Below are positions 15,570 through 23,497 of a DNA stretch of 64,000 nt, one piece after another. The stretch's first letter is position 1, and every line of letters starts with the position of its first letter. The DNA is from an uncultured Prevotellaceae bacterium (GTDB lineage Bacteria; Bacteroidota; Bacteroidia; Bacteroidales; Bacteroidaceae). Made by a program: the position numbers and the translations under genes. The notes under the pieces were generated by a model that was not told the origin of the DNA, ran no database searches, and saw nothing but the letters and a program-made list of their open reading frames with translations. The stretch is taken from contig ONCG01000003.1 in NCBI GenBank assembly GCA_900316285.1, positions 186,001-250,000 on the forward strand. The letters are read 5' to 3'.

Positions 15570-15601
15570 CAAAATTAAAACATTTATTTCAATCCTGCAA
15601 A
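15570..15601 (-). promoter_or_regulatory. Promoter of the Phe/Tyr operon leader
   Basis: On the minus strand TTTG (15598-15601) and TAATTTTG (15570-15577) are separated by 20 bases, matching the Bacteroidetes consensus. It lies just after the stop of the upstream secreted-protein gene. Confidence 0.85.
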
Positions 15602-15630
15602 CATTTTGTTAGTTTTTTACACCTCAGGGC

Positions 15631-16236
15631 TCACTTTGTTTTCAGCACCTCATAGGTGGATGCTGGAATCACGTCGGTTTTCTCCCACAACGGCCAGCGG
15701 TTGGCAATGTGTTCATACTGCTTGCCCACTTCCTTCTGGCGCTGGAACATGAAGCGTGCATTGACATAGCCATCATCGCCGTCCTTGCCCAGCACATAGC
15801 AGTAGAGGGTCTGCACATAGCCGGTCACCTTATTATTCTTCTTATAGGTGTCGCTGAGCCACTCCTGCTGGGGCACCACCACGCTCTGAATGGTCACGCC
15901 GGGATACCTGGCAGCAAAAGCCTTACGGCAGGCATCGCGATAGAGCTCGAGGTCGCCTCCCTTGTAGAGATTCACCGTGTAGAGCGGCATATACCATGCG
16001 CCATCCACCTTCACTGAGTCGGCAGACTCGGCATTCACGCGGTCTTCGAAGCCAATGGCATCACCAAAATTGTTAGCGGCCTTCTCCATCTCCTTCACGG
16101 CTTTCTTGCCCAAACGGACGAAGCGGTCACCAAAGTTCTCCTTCTGCGCCTCCGTCTTTTTCTCGGTCTGCGCAGCAACAGGCACAGCAGTCATCGCTGC
16201 CATAACCAGTACCATATAAAACAATCTTTTCTTCAT
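15631..16236 (-). CDS. Secreted protein of unknown function
   Basis: This 201-residue protein has a clear signal peptide (MKKRLFYMVLVMAAMTAVPVAAQ). A charged helix follows ('TEKKTEAQKENFGDRFVRLGKKAVKEMEKAANNFGDAIG'), then a mixed alpha/beta domain with 'VVVPQQEWLSDTYKKNNKVTGYVQTLYCYVLGKDGDDGYVNARFMFQRQKEVGKQY'. I do not recognise the family. Its stop lies 30 bases before the promoter of the Phe/Tyr leader. Upstream there are several copies of a 23-base repeat (16412-16570). Confidence 0.8.
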   Translation of the reverse strand: MKKRLFYMVLVMAAMTAVPVAAQTEKKTEAQKENFGDRFVRLGKKAVKEMEKAANNFGDAIGFEDRVNAESADSVKVDGAWYMPLYTVNLYKGGDLELYRDACRKAFAARYPGVTIQSVVVPQQEWLSDTYKKNNKVTGYVQTLYCYVLGKDGDDGYVNARFMFQRQKEVGKQYEHIANRWPLWEKTDVIPASTYEVLKTK

Positions 16237-16311
16237 TTCTTCTTTTTTATTCTCAGATTACATTATTATATATATACTATCCACAGATGGGATGTTTTTT
16301 ATTTATCTTTA

Positions 16312-16460
16312 TTGATCCACAGATTTCACAGATGTCTCAGATAACCTAGAAAACTCTGCGTCTCTGCGCGAGATTATTATCCACAGATTTCACAGATAAC
16401 TCAGATTATGATGTTCGTCTGTCCCGTATGTCTCTTTTCTATCATCTACAGATTACACAG
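16312..16460. repeat. Dispersed 'CCACAGATTTCACAGAT' repeat
   Basis: ATCCACAGATTTCACAGAT occurs at 16314-16332 and 16380-16397, with 'gaaaactctgcgtctctgcg' between. The same motifs recur in inverted orientation at 27355-27530, so this is a dispersed repeat family. Confidence 0.75.
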
Positions 16461-16570
16461 ATTCTGTTCGTCTGTCCCGTATGTCTTAATAACACCTGTC
16501 CCGTATGTCTAAAAACAACTGTTCGTCTATCCCGTATGTCTTCAAAAACACCTGTTCGTCTGTTTGTCTG
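16412..16570. repeat. Interspersed repeat 'GTTCGTCTGTCCCGTATGTC', about five copies
   Basis: Copies start near 16412, 16464, 16495 (partial), 16519 and 16552 (partial), separated by 8-30 bases. They sit upstream of the secreted-protein gene starting at 16236, so they could be operator-like or simply repetitive. Confidence 0.7.
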
Positions 16571-16678
16571 CGGTGCAAAAATAATACTATTCATTTGAAT
16601 TATCGTTGTTTCTGCCTACGTTTTCAGCATTATTAACTAAGATTTTCATTCTTCTATGGTTTGGAATCGCAAATACAA

Positions 16679-16757
16679 AGTTGTCCCAAGTTGTTATCGT
16701 TGTCTTCAATACAACTTCATATTGATTATCAAGACAACCAAGACAACTTGGGACAAC
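16679..16757. repeat. Long hairpin downstream of the BspA-like gene
   Basis: GTTGTCCCAAGTTGTT at the left end and AACTTGGGACAAC at the right end belong to an imperfect inverted repeat of about 27 bases per arm around a 24-base loop. It lies 31 bases after the BspA-like stop codon. No T-run follows, so it is a weak terminator candidate. Confidence 0.65.
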
Positions 16758-16787
16758 AATATCGGCAAGCCAATGATGACGAAACGC

Positions 16788-19301
16788 TTACTTATCAAGC
16801 ACAAGCTTTACCAATACCGGAACATCGGCACTATCCACTTCACCACTGCCGTCTACATCGGCAGCCGTAGCGTCGTAGGCCTCGCTGCCTTCGCTATGCA
16901 GCAGGATGTTCACCAGTGCCGTCACGTCAGCCACGTTCACCTTGCCGTCGCCGTTCACGTCGCCAGCCGGTGCCACGTGCTCCTTGTAGGTGAAGTAGCC
17001 GGGATTCTCGGCACCGCCGTCAACATGGGCGTACTTCACGTCTTCCCAATCACCCGTTTCTTCGTCGTAGGGGCTGGGATCATAGACCGTGCCGGCACCA
17101 CCAACAATGGAAGTACATTTTTCGAAAATCGGGGAAGACGATGACAAGCCTTCCTCATTCCATCCATCACCGACATAGATTGTCTTCAACTTTGGGCAAT
17201 TGCAGAACATCTCACTAGCAGAGCTCAAATTCGAAGTGTTGAAACTGCTTATGTCGAGGGTTTCTAATTCAAGGCAATTATAGAACATTTGCCACATGCT
17301 CGTCACTTGCTTAGTATTAAAGCTACTGAGGTCAAGGTTTTTCAAGGAGGCACAAATAGCAAACATACCATCCATATATTCCACATTCGAAGTGTCAAAA
17401 CTGCTGACATCAAGGCTCCTTAATGAAGGACAAGCATAGAACATGTGAGCAAGAGCCCAAACTTTTGACGTATTGAAATGACTCACGTCAACACTGGTAA
17501 GTGCTCCACAACCGTAGAACATTCCGCTCATATCCCCAACATTCGATGTGTTAAAATTGCTCAAGTCAAGGGTTATCAAACCAATACAAGCACCAAACAT
17601 CTGTGCCATCCGTTCCACATTCGATGTGTTAAAGCCTGAAACATCAAGACTTGTCAATCCTTGACAGCTATAGAACATAGAACTCATATTCATCACTTTC
17701 GAAGTGTCAAAGCTGCTCACATCTAGATTTGCCAAACTGCGACATTCAATAAACATTCCTCCCATATCCTCTACATTTGAAGTATTGAAATGACTCAGAT
17801 CCAAGCTGGTCAGAGCACCGCAACGTCCAAACATATAGTTCATGCTAATCACTTTCTCTGTATTAAAATTGCTGAGATCCAAACTGGTCAGCTCAGAGCA
17901 ACTATTGAACATATAAGACATGTCCTCAACATTAGATGTGTCGAAATGTGTTACGTCTAATTCCTTAACATGACAGCCAGAAAACATATTACTCATATCA
18001 GTTACAGAAGAGGTATTGAAGTTGCTGACATCGAGGTCGGTCAACGAACTGCAGCCAAAGAAAAGTGAAGCCATAGAGGTCACGTTATCCGTAACGAAAG
18101 AAGTCACGTCAATACTTGTCAACTGTGAGCAACCATTGAACATATTACTCATATTAGTAACGGCCTGCGTATCGAATCCGCTTACATTAAGTTCGGCCAG
18201 CTTAGAACAACCCGAGAACATACCCGACATATTGTTTACCTTCGATGTATTGAAGAAACTAATATCAAGATTCTGAAGTGCAGAACAATTGTAGAACATG
18301 TCCTTCATATTAGTCACGCTGCCGGTATTGAAAAGGATTATCTCCGATTCATCCCCGTCATATCTCAAAGTCAATTCCTCAAGGGCCGAGCAATTGTAGA
18401 ATAATGAGCTCATGTCGGTAACCTTCTCTGTGTTGATACCAGTCATGTCAACACTACGTAAAGCCTTACAATTACGGAACATTTCCCGCATATTCGTAAG
18501 CTTGGCATTGCTATAGTCTAACGGTTCGCCGTTTTCATCAGTCATTTTGTTGAACAGAAAAATAACTTCCAAAGCCTCGCAACCGTAAAACATCTGGTAC
18601 ATCGTTGTCACATTTCTTGTATCAAAATTATCGACACCCAGATTCATCAGTTTATTACAGTTATAGAACATTCGCGACATGTTGGTCACGGCAGAGGTAG
18701 AGAAAGTAGGCTCATCGGTTTCCCAATTGTAACATTCAATGCTTTCCAATGCACTGCAGGATTCAAACATTGCCTCCATAGTCGTCACATTGCTGGTATT
18801 GAAGTTGCCCAAAATAAGGTTTGTCAAACTGCTACAACCATCAAACATTTTACTCATCCGCGTTACTTTCGACGTGTCGAAATGGCTAAAGTCAAGGTCA
18901 TCCGACTCCAGCGACGAGCACCACTGAAACATGGCACTCATATCGGTCACCTCGCTAGTGTTCAGGTACTCCCAGCCAATAATCTCCTTTAGGTTATACA
19001 TATTGTAAAACCACATAAAAGTAGATTGTGGGCGCGCATCGGCAAACGACTCATCAAATACGACCGTAGTGATAGTGCCAAGGACACTATTTCGCAAAGA
19101 TTTCCAACCAGGGTTGCCGATTGACACAACATCATAGGTACTGCCTTCACGAGTATCCCTGTCGTTGTCGTAATAGAAGGTGAATGTGGTGTTGTCGGGC
19201 GAGAGTTCGGCGTAGGCCTCCTGTGCCGATGCCTTAGCAACGCAGAGTAACAATGCGACAAGAGCTATCAGAGCTCTTTTGAAATTGTAATTTACATTCA
19301 T
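16788..19301 (-). CDS. BspA-like surface protein with DUF285 repeats and dockerin-like C-terminus
   Basis: I start the gene at 19301 (MNVNYNFKRALIALVALLLCVAKASAQ), a good signal peptide; an upstream in-frame start only adds a non-signal extension. The 837-residue protein carries more than 20 repeats of about 23 residues of the type 'LDLSNFNTSNVTDMSxMFxxCSSL' (DUF285, BspA/Mycoplasma type) from about residue 100 to 720. An EF-hand-like dockerin pair ('GDVNGDGKVNVADVTALVNILL', 'ADVDGSGEVDSADVPVLVKLVL') spans about 780-837. Such proteins are surface adhesins or ligand binders. The dockerin-like end may anchor it or join it to a partner. Confidence 0.92.
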   Translation of the reverse strand: MNVNYNFKRALIALVALLLCVAKASAQEAYAELSPDNTTFTFYYDNDRDTREGSTYDVVSIGNPGWKSLRNSVLGTITTVVFDESFADARPQSTFMWFYNMYNLKEIIGWEYLNTSEVTDMSAMFQWCSSLESDDLDFSHFDTSKVTRMSKMFDGCSSLTNLILGNFNTSNVTTMEAMFESCSALESIECYNWETDEPTFSTSAVTNMSRMFYNCNKLMNLGVDNFDTRNVTTMYQMFYGCEALEVIFLFNKMTDENGEPLDYSNAKLTNMREMFRNCKALRSVDMTGINTEKVTDMSSLFYNCSALEELTLRYDGDESEIILFNTGSVTNMKDMFYNCSALQNLDISFFNTSKVNNMSGMFSGCSKLAELNVSGFDTQAVTNMSNMFNGCSQLTSIDVTSFVTDNVTSMASLFFGCSSLTDLDVSNFNTSSVTDMSNMFSGCHVKELDVTHFDTSNVEDMSYMFNSCSELTSLDLSNFNTEKVISMNYMFGRCGALTSLDLSHFNTSNVEDMGGMFIECRSLANLDVSSFDTSKVMNMSSMFYSCQGLTSLDVSGFNTSNVERMAQMFGACIGLITLDLSNFNTSNVGDMSGMFYGCGALTSVDVSHFNTSKVWALAHMFYACPSLRSLDVSSFDTSNVEYMDGMFAICASLKNLDLSSFNTKQVTSMWQMFYNCLELETLDISSFNTSNLSSASEMFCNCPKLKTIYVGDGWNEEGLSSSSPIFEKCTSIVGGAGTVYDPSPYDEETGDWEDVKYAHVDGGAENPGYFTYKEHVAPAGDVNGDGKVNVADVTALVNILLHSEGSEAYDATAADVDGSGEVDSADVPVLVKLVLDK

Positions 19302-19417
19302 AAGTATTGATTGTATTGATTTTTGCAACATTGAATGCAAAGGTAGCAATTATTTTTCGAATGAAAGACTCATGAAGAAAAAAAAATGATAATTAACGCA
19401 AAAACTAAGAAAAAGAT

Positions 19418-19448
19418 TTTGTTGTTTCAGAGAGAAGATGTATTTTTG
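19418..19448 (+). promoter_or_regulatory. Promoter of the plus-strand outer-membrane-type gene
   Basis: TTTG (19418-19421), a 19-base spacer, and TATTTTTG (19441-19448). Five bases later an ATGAAGAGA occurs, but that frame closes after 20 codons inside a C-rich repeat. Confidence 0.75.
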
Positions 19449-19464
19449 CAGCGATGAAGAGAGC

Positions 19465-19507
19465 ATACCCCCAGCCCCTCCTTGAAGGGAAGGGAGACAG
19501 GGAGGGT
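19465..19507. repeat. C-rich palindromic repeat half in the 5' leader
   Basis: The sequence ACCCCCAGCCCCTCCTTG and its GAAGGGAAGGGAG arm belong to the family inserted in tyrA, copA and fkp. It separates the promoter from the ATG at 19513. Confidence 0.75.
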
Positions 19508-19512
19508 GTTCG

Positions 19513-20202
19513 ATGATGATGAATATGAAAAGAAGATTGTTGACTTTCATCGTCGCGGTCCTGAGCTGCCTGCAACTATCGGCACAAGTGGACACGCTGA
19601 CAAGCCAGATGAGCATGATTCCTCAACGATGGAACCTGCCGTACTACTACGGGCTCCATCAGGGACTGAATGTGTCGCTGTCGGCATCGGTGATCGCGGG
19701 CTTCGGAAAGCATGCACCGAAGGGCGCAGGCTTTGCGCAGAGTCTGCAGGCCACCTATCTGACTCCGCTCACACCCAAGCTAACACTCATGGCGGGCGGC
19801 TATGTGAACAATCTGAACTGGGGTGGCATCAACGCACGCAACGCTGGCATCTATGGTGAGCTGAGCTATCAGTTCAACGAGCATTGGGAGGCGCACGTCT
19901 ACGGACAGAAGAACATCACGGGCAACACGGGATTCATCTCCGGCCTTTATGGCGGCTATGGCTATGGCTACGGATTATGGCCAATGGCATTCGGCGGAAA
20001 TCCGATCTACGGCGGCTATATGGGAGGTGTCGACCGCATCGGTGCCGGCGTACGCTATATGCCGAACCCATCGATGAGTGTCGAGGTGAACGTCGAACAG
20101 GTGTGGCTGCCCAACCAGACATACGCTCCCACCACTGGCGGCAACTTCCATCAGCAGGTGAGCAGTTTCGGCAGCCAACACGCCATGCCCACTCAGAAGT
20201 AG
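19513..20202 (+). CDS. Exported outer-membrane-type protein, unknown
   Basis: This 229-residue protein has a signal peptide (MKRRLLTFIVAVLSCLQLSAQ, from the Met at residue 5). Alternating aromatic/Gly-rich strands follow ('LTLMAGGYVNNLNWGGINARNAGIYGELSYQFNEHWEAHVYGQ', 'YGGYGYGYGLWPMAFGGNP', 'GAGVRYMPNPSMSVEVNVEQVWLPN'), consistent with a small beta-barrel. The conserved 'YYGLHQGLNVSLSASVIAGFGKH' resembles other Bacteroidetes beta-barrel-like hypothetical proteins. No enzyme motif is visible. The next gene (SIMPL) follows 54 bases later. Confidence 0.78.
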   Translation: MMMNMKRRLLTFIVAVLSCLQLSAQVDTLTSQMSMIPQRWNLPYYYGLHQGLNVSLSASVIAGFGKHAPKGAGFAQSLQATYLTPLTPKLTLMAGGYVNNLNWGGINARNAGIYGELSYQFNEHWEAHVYGQKNITGNTGFISGLYGGYGYGYGLWPMAFGGNPIYGGYMGGVDRIGAGVRYMPNPSMSVEVNVEQVWLPNQTYAPTTGGNFHQQVSSFGSQHAMPTQK

Positions 20203-20256
20203 TTTCAAACATTCAAGATAACATTTTTAATTAACCAACTATTTACACAAAAAGCT

Positions 20257-20949
20257 ATGGAGAAATATGGAAAGCTGCTGCAGGCAGCCATCATTGCTTT
20301 GGGTCTGCTCCTGTTGGGACTGTGCATCAAGGGCGGATTCGACAATTTCACAAACAAGGATCGCCGCGTAACGGTGAAAGGCCTCTCTGAACGCGAGGTT
20401 GATGCGAACAAAGTGACGTGGACTATCACACTCGCGGCTTCGGGTAATGAGATGAAATCGGTCATCGCATTCGTAAACACAAAGGTGGACGGCGTGAAGA
20501 AGTTCCTGAAGGAAAAAGGACTGGACGGAAAGGCTACGATTACTGTAGAATCGCCCAACGTGACTGACAACTACTCTAACTACTATGGCTCGAATCCTCC
20601 GCGCTATGCCTATTCGGTGAATCGAAGCATCAGTGTCAGCTCGAACGATACGAAACTGATTGACTCCGTGAAGAGTCAGGAGGACGAACTCATCGATCGC
20701 GACATCATCCTTGAAAGTTCCTATACCAACTACGAGTACACGAAATTCCAGGAGCTGAAGCCCGAGATGATGGCCGAAGCCATAGCCAACGCAGAGAAGA
20801 CCGCCTCGCAGTTTGCAGAGAACAGCCACAGCAAAATCAACAAGATTGTGGAAGCCGGACAAGGTGAGTTCTCGATTGACGAGGGCGATGTCCCATATAA
20901 GAAAAAAGTACGCGTGGTATCAACCATCACCTATTCGTTGAAAGACTAA
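20257..20949 (+). CDS. SIMPL-domain protein
   Basis: This 230-residue protein has one N-terminal membrane segment ('LLQAAIIALGLLLLGLCIKGGF') and a SIMPL/DUF541 domain starting 'RRVTVKGLSEREVDANKVTWTITLAASGNEMKS'. The periplasmic domain is of unknown biochemical role; family members are linked to oxidative stress or outer membrane proteins. It ends just before a strong terminator (20955-20979). Confidence 0.88.
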   Translation: MEKYGKLLQAAIIALGLLLLGLCIKGGFDNFTNKDRRVTVKGLSEREVDANKVTWTITLAASGNEMKSVIAFVNTKVDGVKKFLKEKGLDGKATITVESPNVTDNYSNYYGSNPPRYAYSVNRSISVSSNDTKLIDSVKSQEDELIDRDIILESSYTNYEYTKFQELKPEMMAEAIANAEKTASQFAENSHSKINKIVEAGQGEFSIDEGDVPYKKKVRVVSTITYSLKD

Positions 20950-20954
20950 ATAAG

Positions 20955-20979
20955 AAAGCCTCCTCATGGAGGCTTTTTT
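20955..20979 (+). terminator. Rho-independent terminator after the SIMPL gene
   Basis: AAAGCCTCC, loop TCAT, GGAGGCTTT followed by more T, six bases after the stop codon. Confidence 0.9.
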
Positions 20980-21099
20980 AATGAATCTTGCTATTCGCCC
21001 AGAAAGAATAGTGTTTTCTTATGTCATTTTGGTTTTCTTATGTTTTCTTATAGCCCGCTTTGCGGATTATCTTGCATGGAACAAATTGTACGTAGTGCT

Positions 21100-23232
21100 T
21101 TATTTCTGATATCTCAAACGAAGGCTGTTCAACACCACACTGATACTCGACAGGGCCATCAGCGCAGCAGCCCACATGGGCGTGATCTGGAAGTCGATGC
21201 CAAAGGCGCGAGGCAGTCCGGCCGCCAGTGGTATGCACACCATATTATATATAAAGGCCCAGAAGAGGTTCTGGTGAATCATCGACACCGTGCGCCGTGA
21301 CAAGCGGAAGGCTTCGGGCAGTGCACGAAGGTCGTTGCCCATGAGTGTTACCTGCGCCACATCCATCGCCACATCGGTACCTGTTCCGATGGCAATGCTC
21401 ACATCAGCAAGGGCCAGCGCCTGTGAGTCGTTGATGCCATCGCCCACCATTGCCACATGATGTCCCTGCTGCTGCAACTCACGCACGAGATTCTCTTTGT
21501 CCTGCGGCTTCACCTGACTCTTGTAATGCTCGATGCCTGCTTTCTCTGCCCAATAGGCAACAGCATCTTCGCGGTCGCCACTGAGCATCCAAATAGAAGC
21601 TTCTCCCCCCTGCTTGTCGAGCTGAGAGGAGAGTTTGTTTATGGCCTCTGGCACATAGGGCTTCAGCTGTTCACGCTCCTCGTATGGCAGCGAGTCGGCA
21701 ATTGTAAAATTGATATTTGGGTTGGGAATGGTCAATGTGCCGGTTTTATCGAGTACCAGAGCCGTTACCTTGCGCATTTGCTCGAGTGCAGCCGCATCCT
21801 TGATGAGGATGTTCTGCTCAGCAGCCTTGCCAATGCCCACCATCAAGGCGGTGGGCGTAGCGAGTCCCATCGCACAAGGACAGGCAATGACAAGTACGGC
21901 CACTGCAGAGATGATAGCTTGCTGTAAACCACCTCCGCAAAGCATCCAGACGAAGAAGGTGAGCAATGACAAGGCAGCCACCACCGGAACGAAGATCATG
22001 GCCAAACGGTCAACGACGCGCTGAACGGGTGCTTTCGATCCTTGTGCCTGCTGCACCATCTGAATGATTTGTGCCAATGCGGTATTCTCGCCGACTTGTG
22101 TAGCACGGAAACGCAATGTGCCTTGTTGAACAATGGTGCCGGCAAGAACCCGACACCCACCCCCTACCCCTCCCAAGGGGAGTGGAGTTTGATTAGCCTT
22201 AGATGATGTGCCATTAGTAGTAAGAGTATTTAAACTCCCCTCCCCTCGGGAGGGGTTGGGGGTGGGTATCCGCTTGGGGCTCTTCATCACGGGAGTAGGC
22301 TCACCAGTAATCATCGACTCATCGACATAGGCGGCATCGGCAGTCATGAAACTCTCGGCCCATGTCACCGATCCGTCAACGGGAATCTTTTCTCCTGCCC
22401 GCACTTCCAAGATATCACCGATGGAGATGGTGGACAGGGGCACGACTTCCCAATCCTTTGTAGGGACGGGGTTCATTCCCCGTCCGCTATGAGTGGAGGC
22501 ATCAGTTTGCTGACGGGGAGTAAACCCCGTCCCTACTTGAGGCGGGTTTGGTTTGGGTGTCCCTACCACCCTCGCCGTCTTCGGCTGCAGACCCATCAGC
22601 GTGCGAATGCTCGATGCCGTGGCACGTTTGGCGCGTTCTTCCAGCAGTCGGCCCGTCAGCACAAAGGCAATAATCATCACCGACGCATCATAAAAAGTTG
22701 AGAGTTCAGAGTTGAGAGTTGAGAGAGTCACAACTGAACTATAGAGAAACGAGATGCCAGTGGAGAAGGCTACGAGTGTATCCATATTCGCCATGCCATG
22801 TCGCAGCTGCCGCCAAGCAGACACATAGAACTGACGACCGCAGGTAAGCAGGCAGGCCAGTGCAAGGATCATGGCCAGTTGGTTTGCGGCAGCACCCCCT
22901 GCAGGAGGGAGTATGAGGGGGGCTCCCATCACACCCACAGCAAACAGCCATGCCAACAACGTCTTTCGTTTCAACAAGGAGTAATCGCGACGTTCTATTT
23001 CCTCTACCGATCGATCTTGTTCGATGACGAGGTCAAAGCCGATGGCATTCACCGCGGCTTTCATCTGTTCGAGGGTAATCACGGCATCGTCATATTCCAC
23101 CAATGCAGCACGCGTGGCAAGGTTTACACTGGCCGACGTTACACCCTTCTGTTCACTAAGGGTCTTCTCTACGTGTGCCGAGCACGACGAACATGCCATG
23201 CCCACAACGGGGATTGTGCGTTTCTGAATCAT
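21100..23232 (-). CDS. copA: Copper-type P1B ATPase with three repeat-derived insertions
   Basis: From the ATG at 23232 (MIQKRTIPVVGMACSSCSAHVEKTL) the protein is 710 residues. It has one heavy-metal-associated domain with GMACSSC, transmembrane segments, the CPC motif ('VIACPCAMGLATPTALM'), phosphorylation site DKTGTLT, and 'GDGINDSQALALADVSIAIGTGTDVA'. It exports Cu(I) or a similar metal using ATP. Three segments do not belong to the family: about residues 167-179 ('TLSTLNSELST'), 232-257 and 322-359, each encoded by a short repeat. The frame is kept, so it may still function. A frame upstream of 23232 reads through another repeat and is not part of the gene. Confidence 0.93.
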   Translation of the reverse strand: MIQKRTIPVVGMACSSCSAHVEKTLSEQKGVTSASVNLATRAALVEYDDAVITLEQMKAAVNAIGFDLVIEQDRSVEEIERRDYSLLKRKTLLAWLFAVGVMGAPLILPPAGGAAANQLAMILALACLLTCGRQFYVSAWRQLRHGMANMDTLVAFSTGISFLYSSVVTLSTLNSELSTFYDASVMIIAFVLTGRLLEERAKRATASSIRTLMGLQPKTARVVGTPKPNPPQVGTGFTPRQQTDASTHSGRGMNPVPTKDWEVVPLSTISIGDILEVRAGEKIPVDGSVTWAESFMTADAAYVDESMITGEPTPVMKSPKRIPTPNPSRGEGSLNTLTTNGTSSKANQTPLPLGGVGGGCRVLAGTIVQQGTLRFRATQVGENTALAQIIQMVQQAQGSKAPVQRVVDRLAMIFVPVVAALSLLTFFVWMLCGGGLQQAIISAVAVLVIACPCAMGLATPTALMVGIGKAAEQNILIKDAAALEQMRKVTALVLDKTGTLTIPNPNINFTIADSLPYEEREQLKPYVPEAINKLSSQLDKQGGEASIWMLSGDREDAVAYWAEKAGIEHYKSQVKPQDKENLVRELQQQGHHVAMVGDGINDSQALALADVSIAIGTGTDVAMDVAQVTLMGNDLRALPEAFRLSRRTVSMIHQNLFWAFIYNMVCIPLAAGLPRAFGIDFQITPMWAAALMALSSISVVLNSLRLRYQK
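22154..22267. repeat. C-rich palindromic repeat pair inside copA
   Basis: Arms CACCCACCCCCTACCCCTCC (left) and CCCTCGGGAGGGGTTGGGGG (right) flank an unrelated 50-base centre. All is open in the copA frame and encodes roughly 'RIPTPNPSRGEGS...QTPLPLGGVGGG'. Confidence 0.9.
22460..22536. repeat. GTAGGG-type palindromic repeat inside copA
   Basis: The left arm GTAGGGACGGGGTTCATTCC and the inverted right arm ending CCCCGTCCCTAC have the same ends as the intergenic GTAGGG elements but a different core. The element is in frame within the actuator-domain region of copA. Confidence 0.88.
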
Positions 23233-23236
23233 GCTG

Positions 23237-23244
23237 CAAAGGTA
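23237..23244 (-). promoter_or_regulatory. -7 element immediately before copA
   Basis: On the minus strand TACCTTTG ends four bases before the ATG at 23232, so the transcript would start at or near the start codon (leaderless or very short leader). The -33 element is weak (TTTC). Confidence 0.55.
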
Positions 23245-23374
23245 CGATAAAAAGTTGAAATCCGTGCATTGCACGGAAAGGATTTCCACTCTCCTCGAAG
23301 ATTCTTTTTCATTGATGCCTTGGAGATTCCAGACATTTTTCGTACATTTGCAGACAGAAATGATTTTATCACAT

Positions 23375-23446
23375 GTAGGGACGCGGCGTGCCGCGTTTTT
23401 GGAAGGGAAAAACTGAATCCAGTTACGCGACACGTCGCGTCCCTAC
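23375..23446. repeat. GTAGGG-type palindromic repeat
   Basis: Arms at 23375-23396 and, inverted, 23425-23446 match the elements at 7.6 kb and 12.9 kb, with one or two changes. It lies between copA and the divergent phosphodiester glycosidase gene. Confidence 0.9.
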
Positions 23447-23497
23447 ATTTTCTGGGGCAAATTCTTTATTATTTCCTTTCATAAACTTAATACAACT

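Noticed and set aside
23233-23433. Extended N-terminus of copA
   Set aside because: The frame passes through the promoter and a GTAGGG element; the heavy-metal domain starts right after the ATG at 23232.
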